Shown in pieces: positions 1 to 10,990 of a stretch of DNA of 64,000 nucleotides. A program made the position numbers and the translations under genes. The DNA lies in assembly GCA_934047225.1 (NCBI GenBank), contig OW204001.1, positions 7,734,201 to 7,798,200 on the forward strand, given 5' to 3'. This stretch comes from Ypsolopha sequella. Its lineage: Eukaryota; Arthropoda; Insecta; Lepidoptera; Ypsolophidae. Each line of letters starts with the position of its first letter. Within the stretch, counting starts at the first letter, position 1. The notes beneath the pieces are model-generated. The model ran no database searches. It had not been told where the DNA came from and saw only the letters and a list, made by a program, of their open reading frames with translations.

Positions 1-14
1 TGGGTCAGAGTGAC

Positions 15-77
15 GATAAGGGGGCACGATAAAGCGAAAATTTTCCAAGTTTTTCTTTCTCATAGTGCCCCCTTATC
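15..77. repeat. Short inverted repeat (hairpin)
   Basis: A perfect 13-bp inverted repeat, GATAAGGGGGCAC at 15-27 and its complement at 65-77, is separated by 37 bp. It is probably the remnant of a fold-back MITE. No duplicated target site can be checked because the window starts here. Confidence 0.6.
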
Positions 78-239
78 TACACCGCAACCTCTAAATGTGC
101 TCAGATGGGCATTCCCTGCTCTTTCCCTGTACCCGACTTCATATTAAGAAATAAGTAGGTATTGTTATTTTATTAGAAGTCTTCCTTCATGATGGTTGTT
201 CTATTTCATTGTATCTGTCTGTCTATGCAAGACACTGAC

Positions 240-357
240 CTGAAATCCTTAAGTTCGGATCAGTCGGAGTAGGAACAGGACCTGGGGTCAGTTCTGGTCT
301 GAGCTTCCGCAGGCCTGCCACCACCCGCGGCGCCGGGGACTGTTCTCCAACAAGCAT
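240..357 (-). CDS. Possible first coding exon of a gene extending beyond the left edge
   Basis: On the minus strand an ATG with A at -3 (complement of 355-357) opens a 39-codon frame without stops, rich in Pro, Arg and Leu (for example GPVPTPTDPN). It ends at a plausible 5' splice site, TTTCAG|GTCAGT, with the last exon base at 240 in phase 1. The block is GC-rich and stands out from AT-rich flanks. A tiny upstream ORF of three codons lies about 20 bp before the ATG. I do not recognise the protein, and the next exon would lie outside the window. It could instead be non-coding sequence that is open by chance, so this is a candidate only. Confidence 0.3.
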
Positions 358-2029
358 GCTCCTCAACAAAGCATTGCAAGAACACTCATATTTCTAATCC
401 ACCGGAAAATGCACAAAATCTCACTAAAATGCACACAAATCCAGCACCACTATTTGTCACAAAAATGTCGTGATTTCACGTCAATTCATTAGAAGTTCGT
501 TTTTTAAATTCGAAATGTTCGTTAATTTTTTCAGGCGCGGCTTTTAAAAATTTCTATGCAACTGTCTTTCCAGCCAGCCGGCCGGCGCGTGAATGAGAAT
601 GAATGAACGGTGCAATGGAACGATTCCGTTTTGCCGCCCCACTGTTGATACGTTTTGATAGCTGACTGCTTAACGCAATTTGTTTTGGCAGGCAATGCCA
701 TCTAGCGTCGAGTAGATGAAACTCACTCGGATTCAGGCTCCAAATAAACACTAGCAAGAGGAAATTACATATCCTTTTTCGCTCGATATAGTAAACTACT
801 ATTAATTATCTACCTCTGAAACCTATATTCTCATTGAATTTTAATAATTCATAAAAAAAAATATGTTACGCCATCTAGCGATCAGTAGATATTATTTATA
901 GTGGGTAGTGAAGTGAGGTGTAGTTTGTTAGGATTTTAGGTAAATGCAATAGATGGAGGAAAAGTGGCAAAATATTCACTATGTCATTCAAAATTCCGAC
1001 GAACAAAAGACTATAGAATTATTATTCTAAGCAAAAGACGAAGGATTTATTATTTATTGCGAATTGTTGTTCCCTGATAACTGGGTATTGAACTAATAAC
1101 GTGTGCAATTAATTATATAGGTACAAATTTCATTCAAATTTACATAATGATTGTCAAACTGCTCTATTTTGTAGTTTCTAATTTGTACCTATTTTATTTT
1201 ATTATGAACTGGTTTATTTATCCAATTTCAAATTGTTATACTTACTTACTTTTTAGGGTTCCGTAGTATCTTAAAGGTACAAAAGGAACCTTCATGGTGA
1301 GACTCCGTTATCCGTTCGTCCGTCTGTCTGTATGTCACAACTTCATAACTTGAAATTTTGTACAAAAATTGCATTAATTTGTAAAAATATTTAAAAAAAA
1401 AACAATTTCAATTTGTGCAAAATATTTCCATTACAAAAGAGAGAAAAAAAAAACCTAAAAATGCAATATGGGTATCAAATTGTAGATATTAATGATATCT
1501 GGGGTTTTTTTTGGTCGTGACCTTGCGACAAGGAAGACGCCGCTTGGCATAGTTGATCCTTGGGTTGTTTGTTGACATCAAATGACACTCTCTTAGGTAG
1601 CTGTTAGAGGGGGGAGGGGGGGAAAGGCAACTCCCGCGGTGCGGTCTGCGCTCGATTTCTGTTATAGCTACTAGGCCGTGTTTAGTATAAAATTTCATAC
1701 AATTCAAAGATAAGGAGATAATTTTTGGAATAAAGTTTTTACCCTTCCATAGAAAAAAACGAAGTAATTTGCAAAAACTCAAAATTACAAAAATAAAATA
1801 ATCGAAATATTGTCCCTTAGAATGATACTATGATGAATTGCACCAACTAGACAAAAGCCGTCTGTGCGGGCTTGGGTAGGGTTGCCAAATGGTCGGGATT
1901 CGTCGGGATTGTCACGACATTTCATATGAAGTCCAGAGTCCCGACAAATAACAAATAACAACGGTCGGCGGGCAAAAAGTATTTTGTTGTAATAACTTTA
2001 ATTTTAATAATGAAATAGTATATTTCGTG
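358..2029. other. Intergenic, mostly unrecognised
   Basis: AT-rich sequence without a convincing gene. The GC-richer part at 570-700 could be the promoter side of the exon candidate at 240-357. At about 1257-1336 there is a short decayed piece of the GGTTCCGTA/CCGTCTGTCTG repeat family found complete elsewhere in the window. Confidence 0.4.
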
Positions 2030-2149
2030 ACGAGTATAAAATGGCGGATTTTCTTACCCGAGGAGAGGAATGAAGCTAGTTTCAGCGTGAGCCGAAGGCG
2101 AACGTCGAAAGCTTACATTCTGAGGGTAAGAAAATCCATTTTTACTCGT
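2030..2149. repeat. Fold-back MITE
   Basis: The two ends are near-perfect complements of each other: ACGAGTATAAAATGGCGG plus TTTTCTTACCC on the left, GGGTAAGAAAATCCATTTTTACTCGT on the right. The whole 120 bp can fold into a hairpin. Confidence 0.6.
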
Positions 2150-2571
2150 TGCGAACGATAGTTTTTCTACTTCCTGATTTATGTATTTAAATATTAAATT
2201 TTTCCTCTCAAATTTAATGTATTTTATGACTTTGCAAAGCGCGGCGCGGTTTTTACCTTCTTTTTTGCAGGCTTCGGCTGGCGGCTTTTAATTGTGGCCA
2301 GTATCATTTTGCGAAAAAAGAGTGTCAGACGCGATATAATCGATTATGTCGTGAATCGGAACGCAGAGAATTTCGATTGTAAAGACAAACTAAGGACGTC
2401 AAAAAGAACCTAATTTTGCAATTAATGAAATTTCAATACGATATTTCAAACTGACCTGATAGTCATGCCGCATCGGGGCCCGGAAAGTTCGATTTTCAAA
2501 ACTAATTTCGAGTATTAAATTGAACTTTTTCATAACTACAACTATTTAGGTTTTGTAAAAAATATGGCCTT

Positions 2572-2731
2572 CGGGTCTACCGCGTAATTCTGATTTTCAT
2601 CAACATCAACTTGAGATTGAAATTTGACGTGCGTGCGACGACGCCCGCCTAACATGCCATCTCTTTTGCACGCGTTGAATTTCGCATGCATTTGCTTGAA
2701 GTTGATACAAATGAGAATTACGCGGTAGAGC
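2572..2731. repeat. MITE family C, copy 1 (PIF/Harbinger-like)
   Basis: It is nearly identical to the copy at 25540-25701. The terminal inverted repeats read CGGGTCTACCGCGTAATTC. The right end of this copy is mutated (GGTAGAG instead of GGTAGACCC). The better copy is flanked by CAG on both sides, a 3-bp CWG duplication typical of PIF/Harbinger elements. Confidence 0.6.
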
Positions 2732-3019
2732 CGCTGGTTATATTTACTTGCATCTATTTCGAGAAATTCTCGAAAAACCACACAAAAGTGTATGTCCCCC
2801 CTTATTTCCAAAACTGGTGGACCGAAAAATATGGAAAAATCACATTTCATGGGGCTACAGAAAACATTGCATATCTAAGGCCTTGGTCTGTTACAGATGC
2901 TGCGCTGGAAGCGTCGTCTAGGGTCAGCTGACGCCTTGTTGCGGTGGTCGCTTTGGAAACGCGGCTTCAGTTCATCAGTTGTCCCCGTGCACTCGATTTA
3001 TTTGGATAGTGATTAAAAT

Positions 3020-3145
3020 ATGGATGACCAACTTCTTCTCGAAGAGGAGGAAGATGATGCTCTCTTGTTACAAATGTTGCTGAGAAAGGAAAGAAGAAAA
3101 AGGGGTCACGACCTTTTTGTGAACAGATGCGGAGAGCTGTTTTGA
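3020..3145 (+). pseudogene. PIF/Harbinger-type transposase N-terminal remnant
   Basis: A 41-codon ORF begins MDDQLLLEEEEDD and continues with a Leu-rich stretch and a basic run (RKERRKR), then stops. This acidic, Leu-rich, then basic layout is what I know from the start of insect Harbinger DDE transposase ORFs. The catalytic part is missing. Nearby PIF-like MITEs make the assignment sensible, but the piece is short and the homology is judged by eye. Confidence 0.3.
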
Positions 3146-3350
3146 GTAGTTTTAGCACTTTGATAAAAAACTAAGGATGTCAAGTTAAAAGAATATTTTG
3201 GTAAATTTCACCATTAAAAAAAAAATTAAAACTGCATCCGTTAGGTTAAAATCTTTATATAGAAATTTGCAGCCTAACTTAGGCTGCAAATTTCCATTTG
3301 AAGATTTTAAAGTTTGTGGCCTGCGGCGTCTGTATTAGTTTGGTTTATTT

Positions 3351-3524
3351 GGGCCGATCCCGGCGGCACTGCAATGCCGAGCCGACCCGTGACGGGAGTG
3401 GAGCGAGCCCCGAACATCCCGTCGGTTTACAAAAATCAGTTCAATATACTGGTCCCTCAGTGAGGGAACTAAGAACAGATACTACACTTTGATCGTATTC
3501 TTAGCTAAAAAGCCGAGAAGCGAT
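3351..3524 (-). ncRNA. U2 snRNA-like sequence (variant or pseudogene)
   Basis: The minus strand starts ATCGCTTCTCGGCT and contains the U2 branch-point recognition block (AAAGTGTAGTATCTGTTCTT), an Sm-type site (GATTTTTG), and two 3' stem-loops whose stems still pair (GACGGGA/TCCCGTC and CGGCATTGCAGTGCCG). Compared with the insect U2 I know, it has a 6-nt insertion just before the branch-point block and lacks about 18 nt of stem-loop IIa. The retained stems suggest recent origin or some constraint. The lost IIa element, needed in canonical U2 for SF3b binding, argues for a pseudogene or a SINE-like retrocopy. Confidence 0.6.
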
Positions 3525-4259
3525 ACCGTACGAGTGGGGTCCGAGCTCACTTCGGTCGTCTTTTCAAAGAACTATCGTATCGACACGTTTGATCGATCGA
3601 CGCCTCTGGTGACCCAAGGGCTAACTGGGGCATACCTTCGCCAGAGGATCAGTCTGTCTGGCGATCTAGCGTGCGGGGTAATGCTGCCAGTCTCATAGGC
3701 ACCGTACAGACCCGACCGACAGCAACGGCTTTTTCTGTTTAGGGCTCATCTTAATACCGCGATGTAGAAATTTACAAAGCAGCGAGATCTGTCGTAAGCA
3801 CAAAATACTAAGATAAACTCTAATAGTGACTGCGCTTGTCAGCCATCGTAATGTCATACCATACCATCATACATTATGTTGTCGCTAGTAATTTGAAGAG
3901 GGCGCCACTTTAGTTACTATGATGCTTCACAGAGGGCGCCACATGCATCACAGTTCAAATATCTGTCACAGTTTTCTAGCGTAACCTTTTGTCAAAAAAT
4001 CATCAAATAATTAATACGACATTGCTATATTTCCAATTTAGCAGAAAATATATATACTACTCTTATCTATGGAAGATACATTGCTTGGTACTGAACTGGC
4101 TTTCTGGATCCAGTTGTCGCATACTATTAGCCCATCGAGTGTATCTGATATCTGATAGACCAGAGAGACTATCAGACTATCTGATAGTCTCCCTGGTCTT
4201 CGTGTGCCTTGTGGTCCTGGCTATTCAGTAGCTGTCAGCGTTCTTTTATCTTCTTCTAT

Positions 4260-5290
4260 AACATTGCGACATGACCTGCCCATTTCCATTTCAATTAATG
4301 CATATTGAAGAGATTTTGTTATGTGTCATATGTCGGTGTGTTGTATTTTATCTAGTTTCGTACAATATTTTCAGCTCCTCTCTATAGCTCGTTGACATTT
4401 TTGAATTCTTTCTTCGACATTTTGCGTAGGTATATTTCCACGATTGGCAGCCGTATTTCAGGCAATGTAGGTAGGATCCACGAATCCATGGCTTCCCTTT
4501 TTAGGTTAAATGGAAGAATTCTTTTTTTAACTTTATAAGGCCCTAAATTTAATCCAGTTTCAGGGAGAAAACAATAATTTCCATAGGAATTCTCTTAAAA
4601 AAAATCACTTGAAATCTGCCGTAGCAAGGTTTTTCGCACTTGCTAGAATCGCCATCCACGTAAGCTTTGTTCTTCTATCTACCTCTTCTTCATTAATTAC
4701 TTGAATGCCAAAGTAGATAATTATCTACATATTCCAGTGGTTGTTCGTCTATTTTGAACCGTAGCTTGTGATTATTTGTCAGAATCATAAGTTTTGCTTT
4801 TGACTAATTTATTTCTATAGTCTTGCGGTTTTACTGGCAGTATTTACGGATTGGATAAATTTCTCTTCAGACGACAACATCTGCAACCTTAAATGGTTTA
4901 TGTATTTTCTATGCCAAATTTAGCGATAGTAGGTCCCCTTGCCTGACCCCTCTATATATTTTAATTTCAGGACAGCGATCCTGGCGCGTGCACAAAAATT
5001 GCGGAGGCAGAAAAATCCATCATTTCCGTAGAAAACTCCTTGTAAAATCACCAGAATTTTTTTTTCGCATTTGCCAGAATGTCCAGGCCCTGTCCTTTCT
5101 AGCTTTACTTTGCTGTTACATTAGTCGTAAATATCTTCCATCACCTTAACATAATCATTCTGGATATTCTTTTGCTTGAGAGTATCCCATATGCTCTATA
5201 TGTACCTAGTATATAATTGAATGCTTTCACGTAGTCAAATAATGCCAACTGTAGTGGTTTCTGAAATATATTTATATGAATACCATCTGA
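4260..5290 (-). pseudogene. Decayed RTE-like non-LTR retrotransposon (reverse transcriptase)
   Basis: Read on the minus strand in several frames, recognisable RT signposts occur in the right order. ALFDYVKAFN (motif A region) lies near 5220-5260, GVRQGDLLS (motif B region) near 4930-4965, a KLRFKIDEQPLEYVDNY-like stretch near 4720-4800, and KWKWAGHV, typical of the RTE C-terminal tail, near 4265-4295. Stops and frameshifts separate them and no YADD box is evident. A small hairpin around 4157-4200 lies just outside. This is an old dead copy. Two younger RTE tail pieces occur at 16771-17290 and 48905-49125. Confidence 0.55.
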
Positions 5291-5689
5291 TCTGACTGAT
5301 CTATCAACGCCCAGACCAAACTGCTGGAACTAGGAACATGAAATTTGAACTATAGGTTCCTTTTATGACGTTGACATCTGCCAAGAAACGAGATCTAGGT
5401 GTTCGTTTTGCCTTTTATTTGTTTAAATGTGTTAATGTGATAAATTTTCGAGTATTTCTAAATGATAGAATTTATATTCCTTTCTAAATGCTTTATGTAC
5501 AATTTATCCTTGAAGCTTCAGACGAAAAAAATAGGGAGATACAATATAATTTAGTTTAATAATTTCGGTTGACCGAGATTATACTGATTCTTTTCAAGTA
5601 GTGAAAATTGTGAATCGTTTTGAATTTTATATTGAACTTCGTCTCATTATGTTTGGCATATGGTTTTTAGACAAAGACGACGTCAAATT

Positions 5690-5839
5690 GTGTCGATTCG
5701 GTGTAACACGATTTAACTTATTTGACAGGAACTTAATTTAACTGTTCTGTCTTTTTCTTTCTGTATCGAAAAGACAAAGACAGGACGCTTAAAATAAGGT
5801 TAGTCCTGTCAAATATGTCATGTTATGCCGAATCGACAC
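5690..5839. repeat. MITE family E, copy 1
   Basis: A 150-bp fold-back element with ends GTGTCGATTCGGTGTAACA and TGCCGAATCGACAC. A sister copy lies 670 bp away at 6360-6503, inside the HES gene's 3' UTR. Confidence 0.7.
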
Positions 5840-6076
5840 AACTATGTAGTATAATACAAATTCATTGTTTTTAGAGATCAACTAAGAAGACGGGAATTCT
5901 AGAGTCTTATCAAGTTTGACAAAACTTTAACTGAAAGTTTTCTTTTGAAAAGTTTTTTTCAGTGCGTTTTTTCACTACTGTCGGAACATATGTGAGGAGA
6001 CACATTATAGGAAGACAGATGAAACGGCTTTGATTGATTGATGGATTGAAAATGTGAACTCATTTTTTGAACATTT

Positions 6077-6082
6077 TTATTT
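6077..6082 (-). promoter_or_regulatory. Likely poly(A) signal of the HES gene
   Basis: TTTATT on the plus strand gives AATAAA on the minus strand, 434 nt after the stop codon. It is the first canonical signal downstream of the regulatory boxes. Confidence 0.45.
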
Positions 6083-6135
6083 TAAGTCTTTTAAATGCAT
6101 GTCAGTTGCTTATTAATCGATGAGTATATTATACA

Positions 6136-6322
6136 GGAAGACATGGAGATCATAAATGGCACTATCGTAAATTTGAGTACCGACTTACATAATATATATA
6201 TACAATCTAGACTAAATTAAGGCACATTTGAGATGATGATTAAACAGTGATTAGAAAATAAAATTTAAACATAAATTACGACTAATTAAAGCTTTATCTG
6301 GAAGAGACTTGATAATATCACA
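6136..6322 (-). promoter_or_regulatory. 3' UTR K-box, Brd-box and GY-box of the HES gene
   Basis: Read as minus-strand RNA, the 3' UTR holds a K-box (UUGUGAUA, 6317-6322 core), a Brd-box (AGCUUUA, 6287-6293) and a GY-box (GUCUUCC, 6136-6142). A second GY-box at 6010-6016 lies past the first poly(A) signal. In Drosophila these motifs mark Notch target genes and pair with the miR-2/11, miR-4/79 and miR-7 seed families. Having all three types within 190 nt supports the E(spl)/HES assignment and predicts microRNA repression. Confidence 0.65.
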
Positions 6323-6359
6323 ATAAGCGAGTGACAAATACAATTCTTAATAAACAATA

Positions 6360-6503
6360 GTGTCGATTCAGTGTTACACGATTTAACTTATATGACAGGA
6401 CTAAACTGAATTTAATCGTTGTCTTTTTCTTTCTTCATCGAATAGACAAAGATAGGCTTAAAATAAGGTTAGTCCTGTCAAATCAGTTACACAGAATCGA
6501 CAC
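6360..6503. repeat. MITE family E, copy 2, inside the HES 3' UTR
   Basis: A 144-bp fold-back element with ends GTGTCGATTCAGTGTTACA and GTTACACAGAATCGACAC. Its edge lies 12 bp from the HES stop codon, so it would be transcribed as a hairpin between the stop and the K/Brd/GY boxes. Confidence 0.7.
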
Positions 6504-6515
6504 CATCATACAAAT

Positions 6516-8382
6516 TTACCAAGGCCGCCATTTAGGATCAATTTCTTGATCCAAGTTTGCCGGGCGCATTTTTTTCTCATAAGCTTCGAGCTGCCGTTTC
6601 GCCTCTTCTTGCTTTTTGAACTCCTGGTATTCAAGGAGCTTTCTCTTTTTCTTTGGAGGCAAGTTACTGTAGTCCATTGATACTTCAATTTTCTCAGGAA
6701 CATTGATATTAGCCTCAGGTTTCCTTTCAATTAAAGGCACTGATTTTGTCTGGTTAGGACTGCAGCGTGTTGAGGGTTCGGGTGACTGTTGCTGTTTCGC
6801 TGGTGACCTTACTTTCCTGAGATCTAAGGTATCACTGTTTCCCGGCAAATTCAAAACCGAATAAGGATACGGTAATTCATTTCTATAAACCTCTTCTTTG
6901 TGTAAATATTTCTGTTCGGTAGGCATCTGTTCTGCAGGCATATTATTCCCTTCAAAGTGGCCATTTACTTCATTACCGCGTTTATCCATAATGTGTTGTC
7001 TTATTTTCTTGAGAATGGCATCTTTAGCTTCGGCGGGAACTCTGTTAAAATACGCATCATTCTTTTGCGCTTTGGATGGGAAATACTCCGTGGAACCATA
7101 CTGCGGTGCGAGTTTGTCAACTGTTGTAAGAAGTCCAGTCATAGGCGGCATCAGCTTAGGTGGTGAGACTCCATTCAAATTATTAGGCCTTGGATTAGGC
7201 CACTGTCTGGTAGCCCCTTCCCCTGAGTATGCAGAATCTTCGGCATCGGACGAAGATCTCTCATGGTCACTGTAGTAATGCTGACGATCCGATACGATTG
7301 AGGAAGGCGAGTTAGGAGGCGAGAAAGGTGGCCTGTCAGGAACTTGAATCGTCAAAGGTTGCGCCGTGATAAGCCGCGACAGGTGACTGACTAAATTGTG
7401 ACTGACTTTCTCGTCCAGGTCTGGCACTGACATTATAAACCTGCATGCTTCAGCCGCGCACTGTCCGAATCCAGCTTGAAACTTCTTCGCCTCGACAACT
7501 GGGTCTTTAGGGCTATGCAACTTCGTTAAATGGTTAACGGTTAACTCAAGGATATCTGCCTTCTCCAACTTGCTCAGGTTGTCGTCATCGATCTGGGAAC
7601 AAAATAAAAGGATTAAAACAATGTCGCACAGCGGCGCCGGCACACACGATGCTCGATCGCTTCTCACGGTCGCAAAGGTAAACATTATTATTATAACTGT
7701 GCGACGCGACGCGACGGTCGGACAGACAGACACTCCTGTTCTTAATGGGACTTGTAGTTTTATATTCAGGTTTAGCCGCGAGCGCATGGTTACATGGTTA
7801 CTGTATAATAAACAGAAGGACGACCGGTCGACGATAAAAATAAATGGCGTGTGAACGGATGATTGATTGCCCTTTGATGATGCGTAAAAGACGATACTGT
7901 AGCACTTTTAGTGATGGAACATTCCCATACATAGTGTTGGGATATAAATAAAAACGACTATCATTTCACGAGCCTAAAAATGGAAGACATGTTGATAAAA
8001 AAAAAGGAAACCAAGTATGTATTATTCCTACTTTTCAAAAACCCTTACCAACAAAAACAAGGTGTAGCCTAAAAATTCAAATTTGTAAAATTCTAAATAG
8101 TTTTAGTATAAAAAATCCTACTAAAAAAAGAAAGCAAGTTTGTATATTTTATAATTTCTTCTTTTTAACAAACCCAAATACGTACGTATACATGAAAAAA
8201 TGTTGCTAAAGTTACATAGAAAGACAGCTTTAAAGATAGTTTACCTCCAAAGCTCCGACCATAAGATCCTTCAGCTCGTCGAGACATCTATTGATGCGCG
8301 CGCGCCGTTTTCTCTCGAGCAATGGCTTTGTGATTTTCTTATACTTTGCTGTTTTTGACAGCGGAGCGGGGTCGAATGACAT
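6516..8382 (-). CDS. HES/E(spl)-family bHLH-Orange transcriptional repressor, two coding exons
   Basis: Exon 1 is 8382-8245 and exon 2 is 7592-6516. The intron (8244-7593) has GTAAAC...TTTTGTTCCCAG borders and joins in phase 0, giving 404 aa. The basic region and helix 1 (residues about 14-45, with [13 protein letters not shown] and the family's proline) are split from helix 2 (about 51-72) by this intron. An Orange domain follows at about 83-130. Then comes a long Ser/Pro-rich linker, a PKKKRK nuclear-localisation-like motif at about 359-364, and a final WRPW (401-404) that recruits Groucho. The ATG at 8382 is the best start. An acceptor-like CAACAG just upstream allows a 5' non-coding exon, and an in-frame ATG also exists at 8436. 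As a nuclear DNA-binding repressor it should bind N/E-box-type sites downstream of Notch. Orthology within the HES/E(spl) family cannot be fixed by eye. Confidence 0.9.
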
Positions 8383-8919
8383 GGCTATTGTGTCTGTTGA
8401 CAATAGGAGATAAAAGTTTAAATAATATTTTAGCATAGACAAGAAAATAAGTATTCCTGTTTTTTTTTTTAAAGTCCTGAATCCTGAATTTCCTACATAA
8501 GTACGATAAAATTAAAAATATACAGTTCTATGTTCTTTAGTGTAATACGAGTCAAATGTTGTTAAGTTAAAAATAAATAAATAAATAAAACTACAAATTA
8601 ACTAATGTCAAGAGTAATATCACAGTGTAAATATGTATTTTTAAACTGTGGTAATATCATACACAGTAAGTAAACTCGGCTACAAAATAAATCTGATACG
8701 CGATACTGCACTAACGAACTAATGTTTTATTTTTATTTACCTACTTACTATAATTAAATTTTGTGACTCGTCTAATCAATTTTAAGTTGTGGTAATGGAA
8801 CTGTTTTATTACGCCAGAAACACACTCTATACTCCAAAAATGAAACCTGAAACGCTAACCGATCAACGAAAACCACTGAACTGACACCAATAATAAGTCA
8901 AATAATCCACCTACCTTAA

Positions 8920-8926
8920 TTTTATA
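8920..8926 (-). promoter_or_regulatory. Candidate TATA box of the HES gene
   Basis: TATAAAA on the minus strand lies about 540 bp upstream of the ATG, with two TCAGT initiator-like words downstream (A at 8882 and 8877). Their spacing of 44-49 bp is longer than the usual 30, so this is tentative. The GC-rich stretch farther upstream (about 8990-9130), containing CACGTG at 9109-9114, is an alternative promoter region. Confidence 0.3.
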
Positions 8927-9155
8927 CCTCCAAATCAGCAACAAAACGAAACCAAACTTAAAAACTACAACCTTGCACGCACGTACGCTACGTACCGCGC
9001 TTGCCGAAGCACTGCCTGAAAAAAGCCTCCGCACCCCCGCCCCCCTCAAAAGGGGCCCTGTGCCCTTCTCCCCCTTCAGTGGCCCATTCATCCATGCGTA
9101 GGCGCAGCGCACGTGTGGCCCGAGACATCGGGTTCGTTCTCAGCACGACATCTCG

Positions 9156-9914
9156 GACCAACTATTAATTTTGTACTTCTTGTTGAATATTTAATTATAG
9201 TAGAGCTTCTTGATATTTCTCATTAATGAAAAGGAAGTCATTAAAGATAATCGTAAATGTCTGTCGAGAAAATCATTAAGATTGGTGACGAAAGAGGAAT
9301 GTTACCTTAATACGTACCTATTAAAAATGACCTCTTAATAGGGCATACATTTTTAGTTAATCTTTATTTATGTAGAATGGTGAAATTGGAGTTAACATTT
9401 TATTAGCAATAAAATAACAATTTTCACCGTTAAAAGATAGTTTTAAAACCTTTTTTTAAACAAAACAAAACAACCGCTATGTAAGTTTGTTCAAGAAACA
9501 ATAGCGTTTTCAGGTTTAAGCCATTTTACAGCCTTAACGGTGGCCGTAATAAACTTTAATTTTAATGTTGCCGACAACAATAATTACCTTTTCAATTCGG
9601 CGTTGCTTTTAAAAGAACGAAAACAAAAGAATTATTTAAAATTTTAAACGTAGAATTTCCAGAAAGGGCATGCGTTTGGCGGCTTTGCCCTTACGCAGGG
9701 CTTTTTCGTGGGCAGGTAGAAATTGGCGCGAGCGAGTTTCTTTCTAGCGGCAAATCTGTGCACCATATTTGGGATCCTTTTTTTAGAGGTTTCAATGTAG
9801 AATTTTTTACAGCTTTATTATTATTGGTACTATTGGTAGGTTACATTGTGTTTCATTTTGACTTTTCGATAAATAGGTAGTTAAAATGTATTTGCTTATC
9901 CTAACTAAGAATAA
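9156..9914. other. Upstream flank of the HES gene, unrecognised
   Basis: AT-rich. I see no gene and no exact YGTGRGAA Su(H) site here. The only thing near one is CGTGGGCA at about 9707, which mismatches the consensus. Confidence 0.4.
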
Positions 9915-10071
9915 CTATAGTCCGTAAAATATAGCTCGAGCCCTGTGAGTCAGGCTGTGACAGCTGTCAGCGCTATACATAATTGAGCATGAGAAAGAGA
10001 GTTAGAAATACAAATTGTGTAGCGCTGTCCTGCTGTCACAGGACTCAAGCTATATTATACGCACTTTATAG
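9915..10071. repeat. Fold-back MITE
   Basis: The ends mirror each other: CTATAGTCCGTAAAATATAG and CTATATTATACGCACTTTATAG. Inside them AGCTCGAG...CTGTGA mirrors TCACAGGACTCAAGCT. The whole 157 bp is an imperfect palindrome. Confidence 0.6.
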
Positions 10072-10151
10072 AATAAACATCTTTTTAATCATTTTAGAAT
10101 TGCGAAAAATTACCTGATTGCCCTACCCTTTGATGGATTTGACCAGTGTCC

Positions 10152-10544
10152 ATGTGGCAGGCAAAAATAAAATTCCGCCGTTTACAAACGGCATCGTCAG
10201 TTTCTAAACGCTCGCTGTTTTTCAATTTGCCGTCCAGCAAATTGGAAAATGTCCGCCGTGTGTCGTCATTTTCTAAAAAGCCGAAATCGAAAGTCCCACC
10301 AAAAAGTGAAAAATAGGTGCGGAGCGAGGTGGAGCGTGTTAGGTTTACATGTAACAGATAGGGAGCCGAGCGAAGCGGACTGGAGCGAGACGACTCTCAA
10401 TAGTTCTAATAAAATTACTATATGCCGAGGCAAATTAGACAATTTCGACTACTTTTTGAATTCGTCAAAAAGCAAAATAGCGAGCGTTCAGAAACTGACG
10501 ACGCAGTTTGTAAACGGCGGAATTTTACTATTTGCCTGCGACAT
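10152..10544. repeat. Long-TIR MITE (about 65-bp TIRs)
   Basis: ATGTGGCAGGCAAAAATAAA at the left mirrors TTTACTATTTGCCTGCGACAT at the right. The pairing continues through TTCCGCCGTTTACAAACGG and the CAGTTTCT..CGCTCGCT block. The loop is GC-richer and has no coding capacity. Confidence 0.65.
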
Positions 10545-10769
10545 CCATAATATTATAATAAATCGATGTGCCCCGACCGACGTCAAGAACTTTACAAACG
10601 CCCCTCTTATACTTCATTCATAATATATAGGTAGGTATATACATACTTAGCACGCTCGTCGAATCTCTTCAATCACCGACACGAGACGAGACTATACCTA
10701 CAAAACATAGCAATCTTCTTACATAATTTCCATTAATTATCACTCTTATTCCATTGGCTTAAAGTCTAA

Positions 10770-10990
10770 AAAACTGTAACGTTGTAGAGCGGATGGCGGG
10801 CAGACTGGTGAGAACGCGGGTTTGGGTTCGATTCCCACGCGTGCCGCGGCTCGATAAACAAAAACACCCACATCACGGTATTCGGCGGCCCGGTGTTGTT
10901 ATCTCGTTTTTTGGAAATCACACGTGGACTCTTAAAGTTCTTAGCGGTTATATCAGTATATAGGTCCATATAGGTTAGCTGGTTTATGAT
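10770..10990 (+). repeat. tRNA-like SINE
   Basis: A B-box-like GGTTCGATTCCC at about 10817-10828 lies downstream of an A-box-like segment (GTAGAGCGGATGG), but no tRNA cloverleaf forms. A non-tRNA body and an AT-rich ATTATGATTATTATGATT tail follow. This fits a tRNA-derived SINE better than a tRNA gene. Confidence 0.35.

Noticed and set aside
6898..7854. Plus-strand ORFs across the HES gene
   Set aside because: They are complements of the coding exon with no domain, and they cross the intron border.
10770..10840. tRNA gene
   Set aside because: The B-box is good, but acceptor and anticodon stems do not pair, so a tRNA-derived SINE is more likely.
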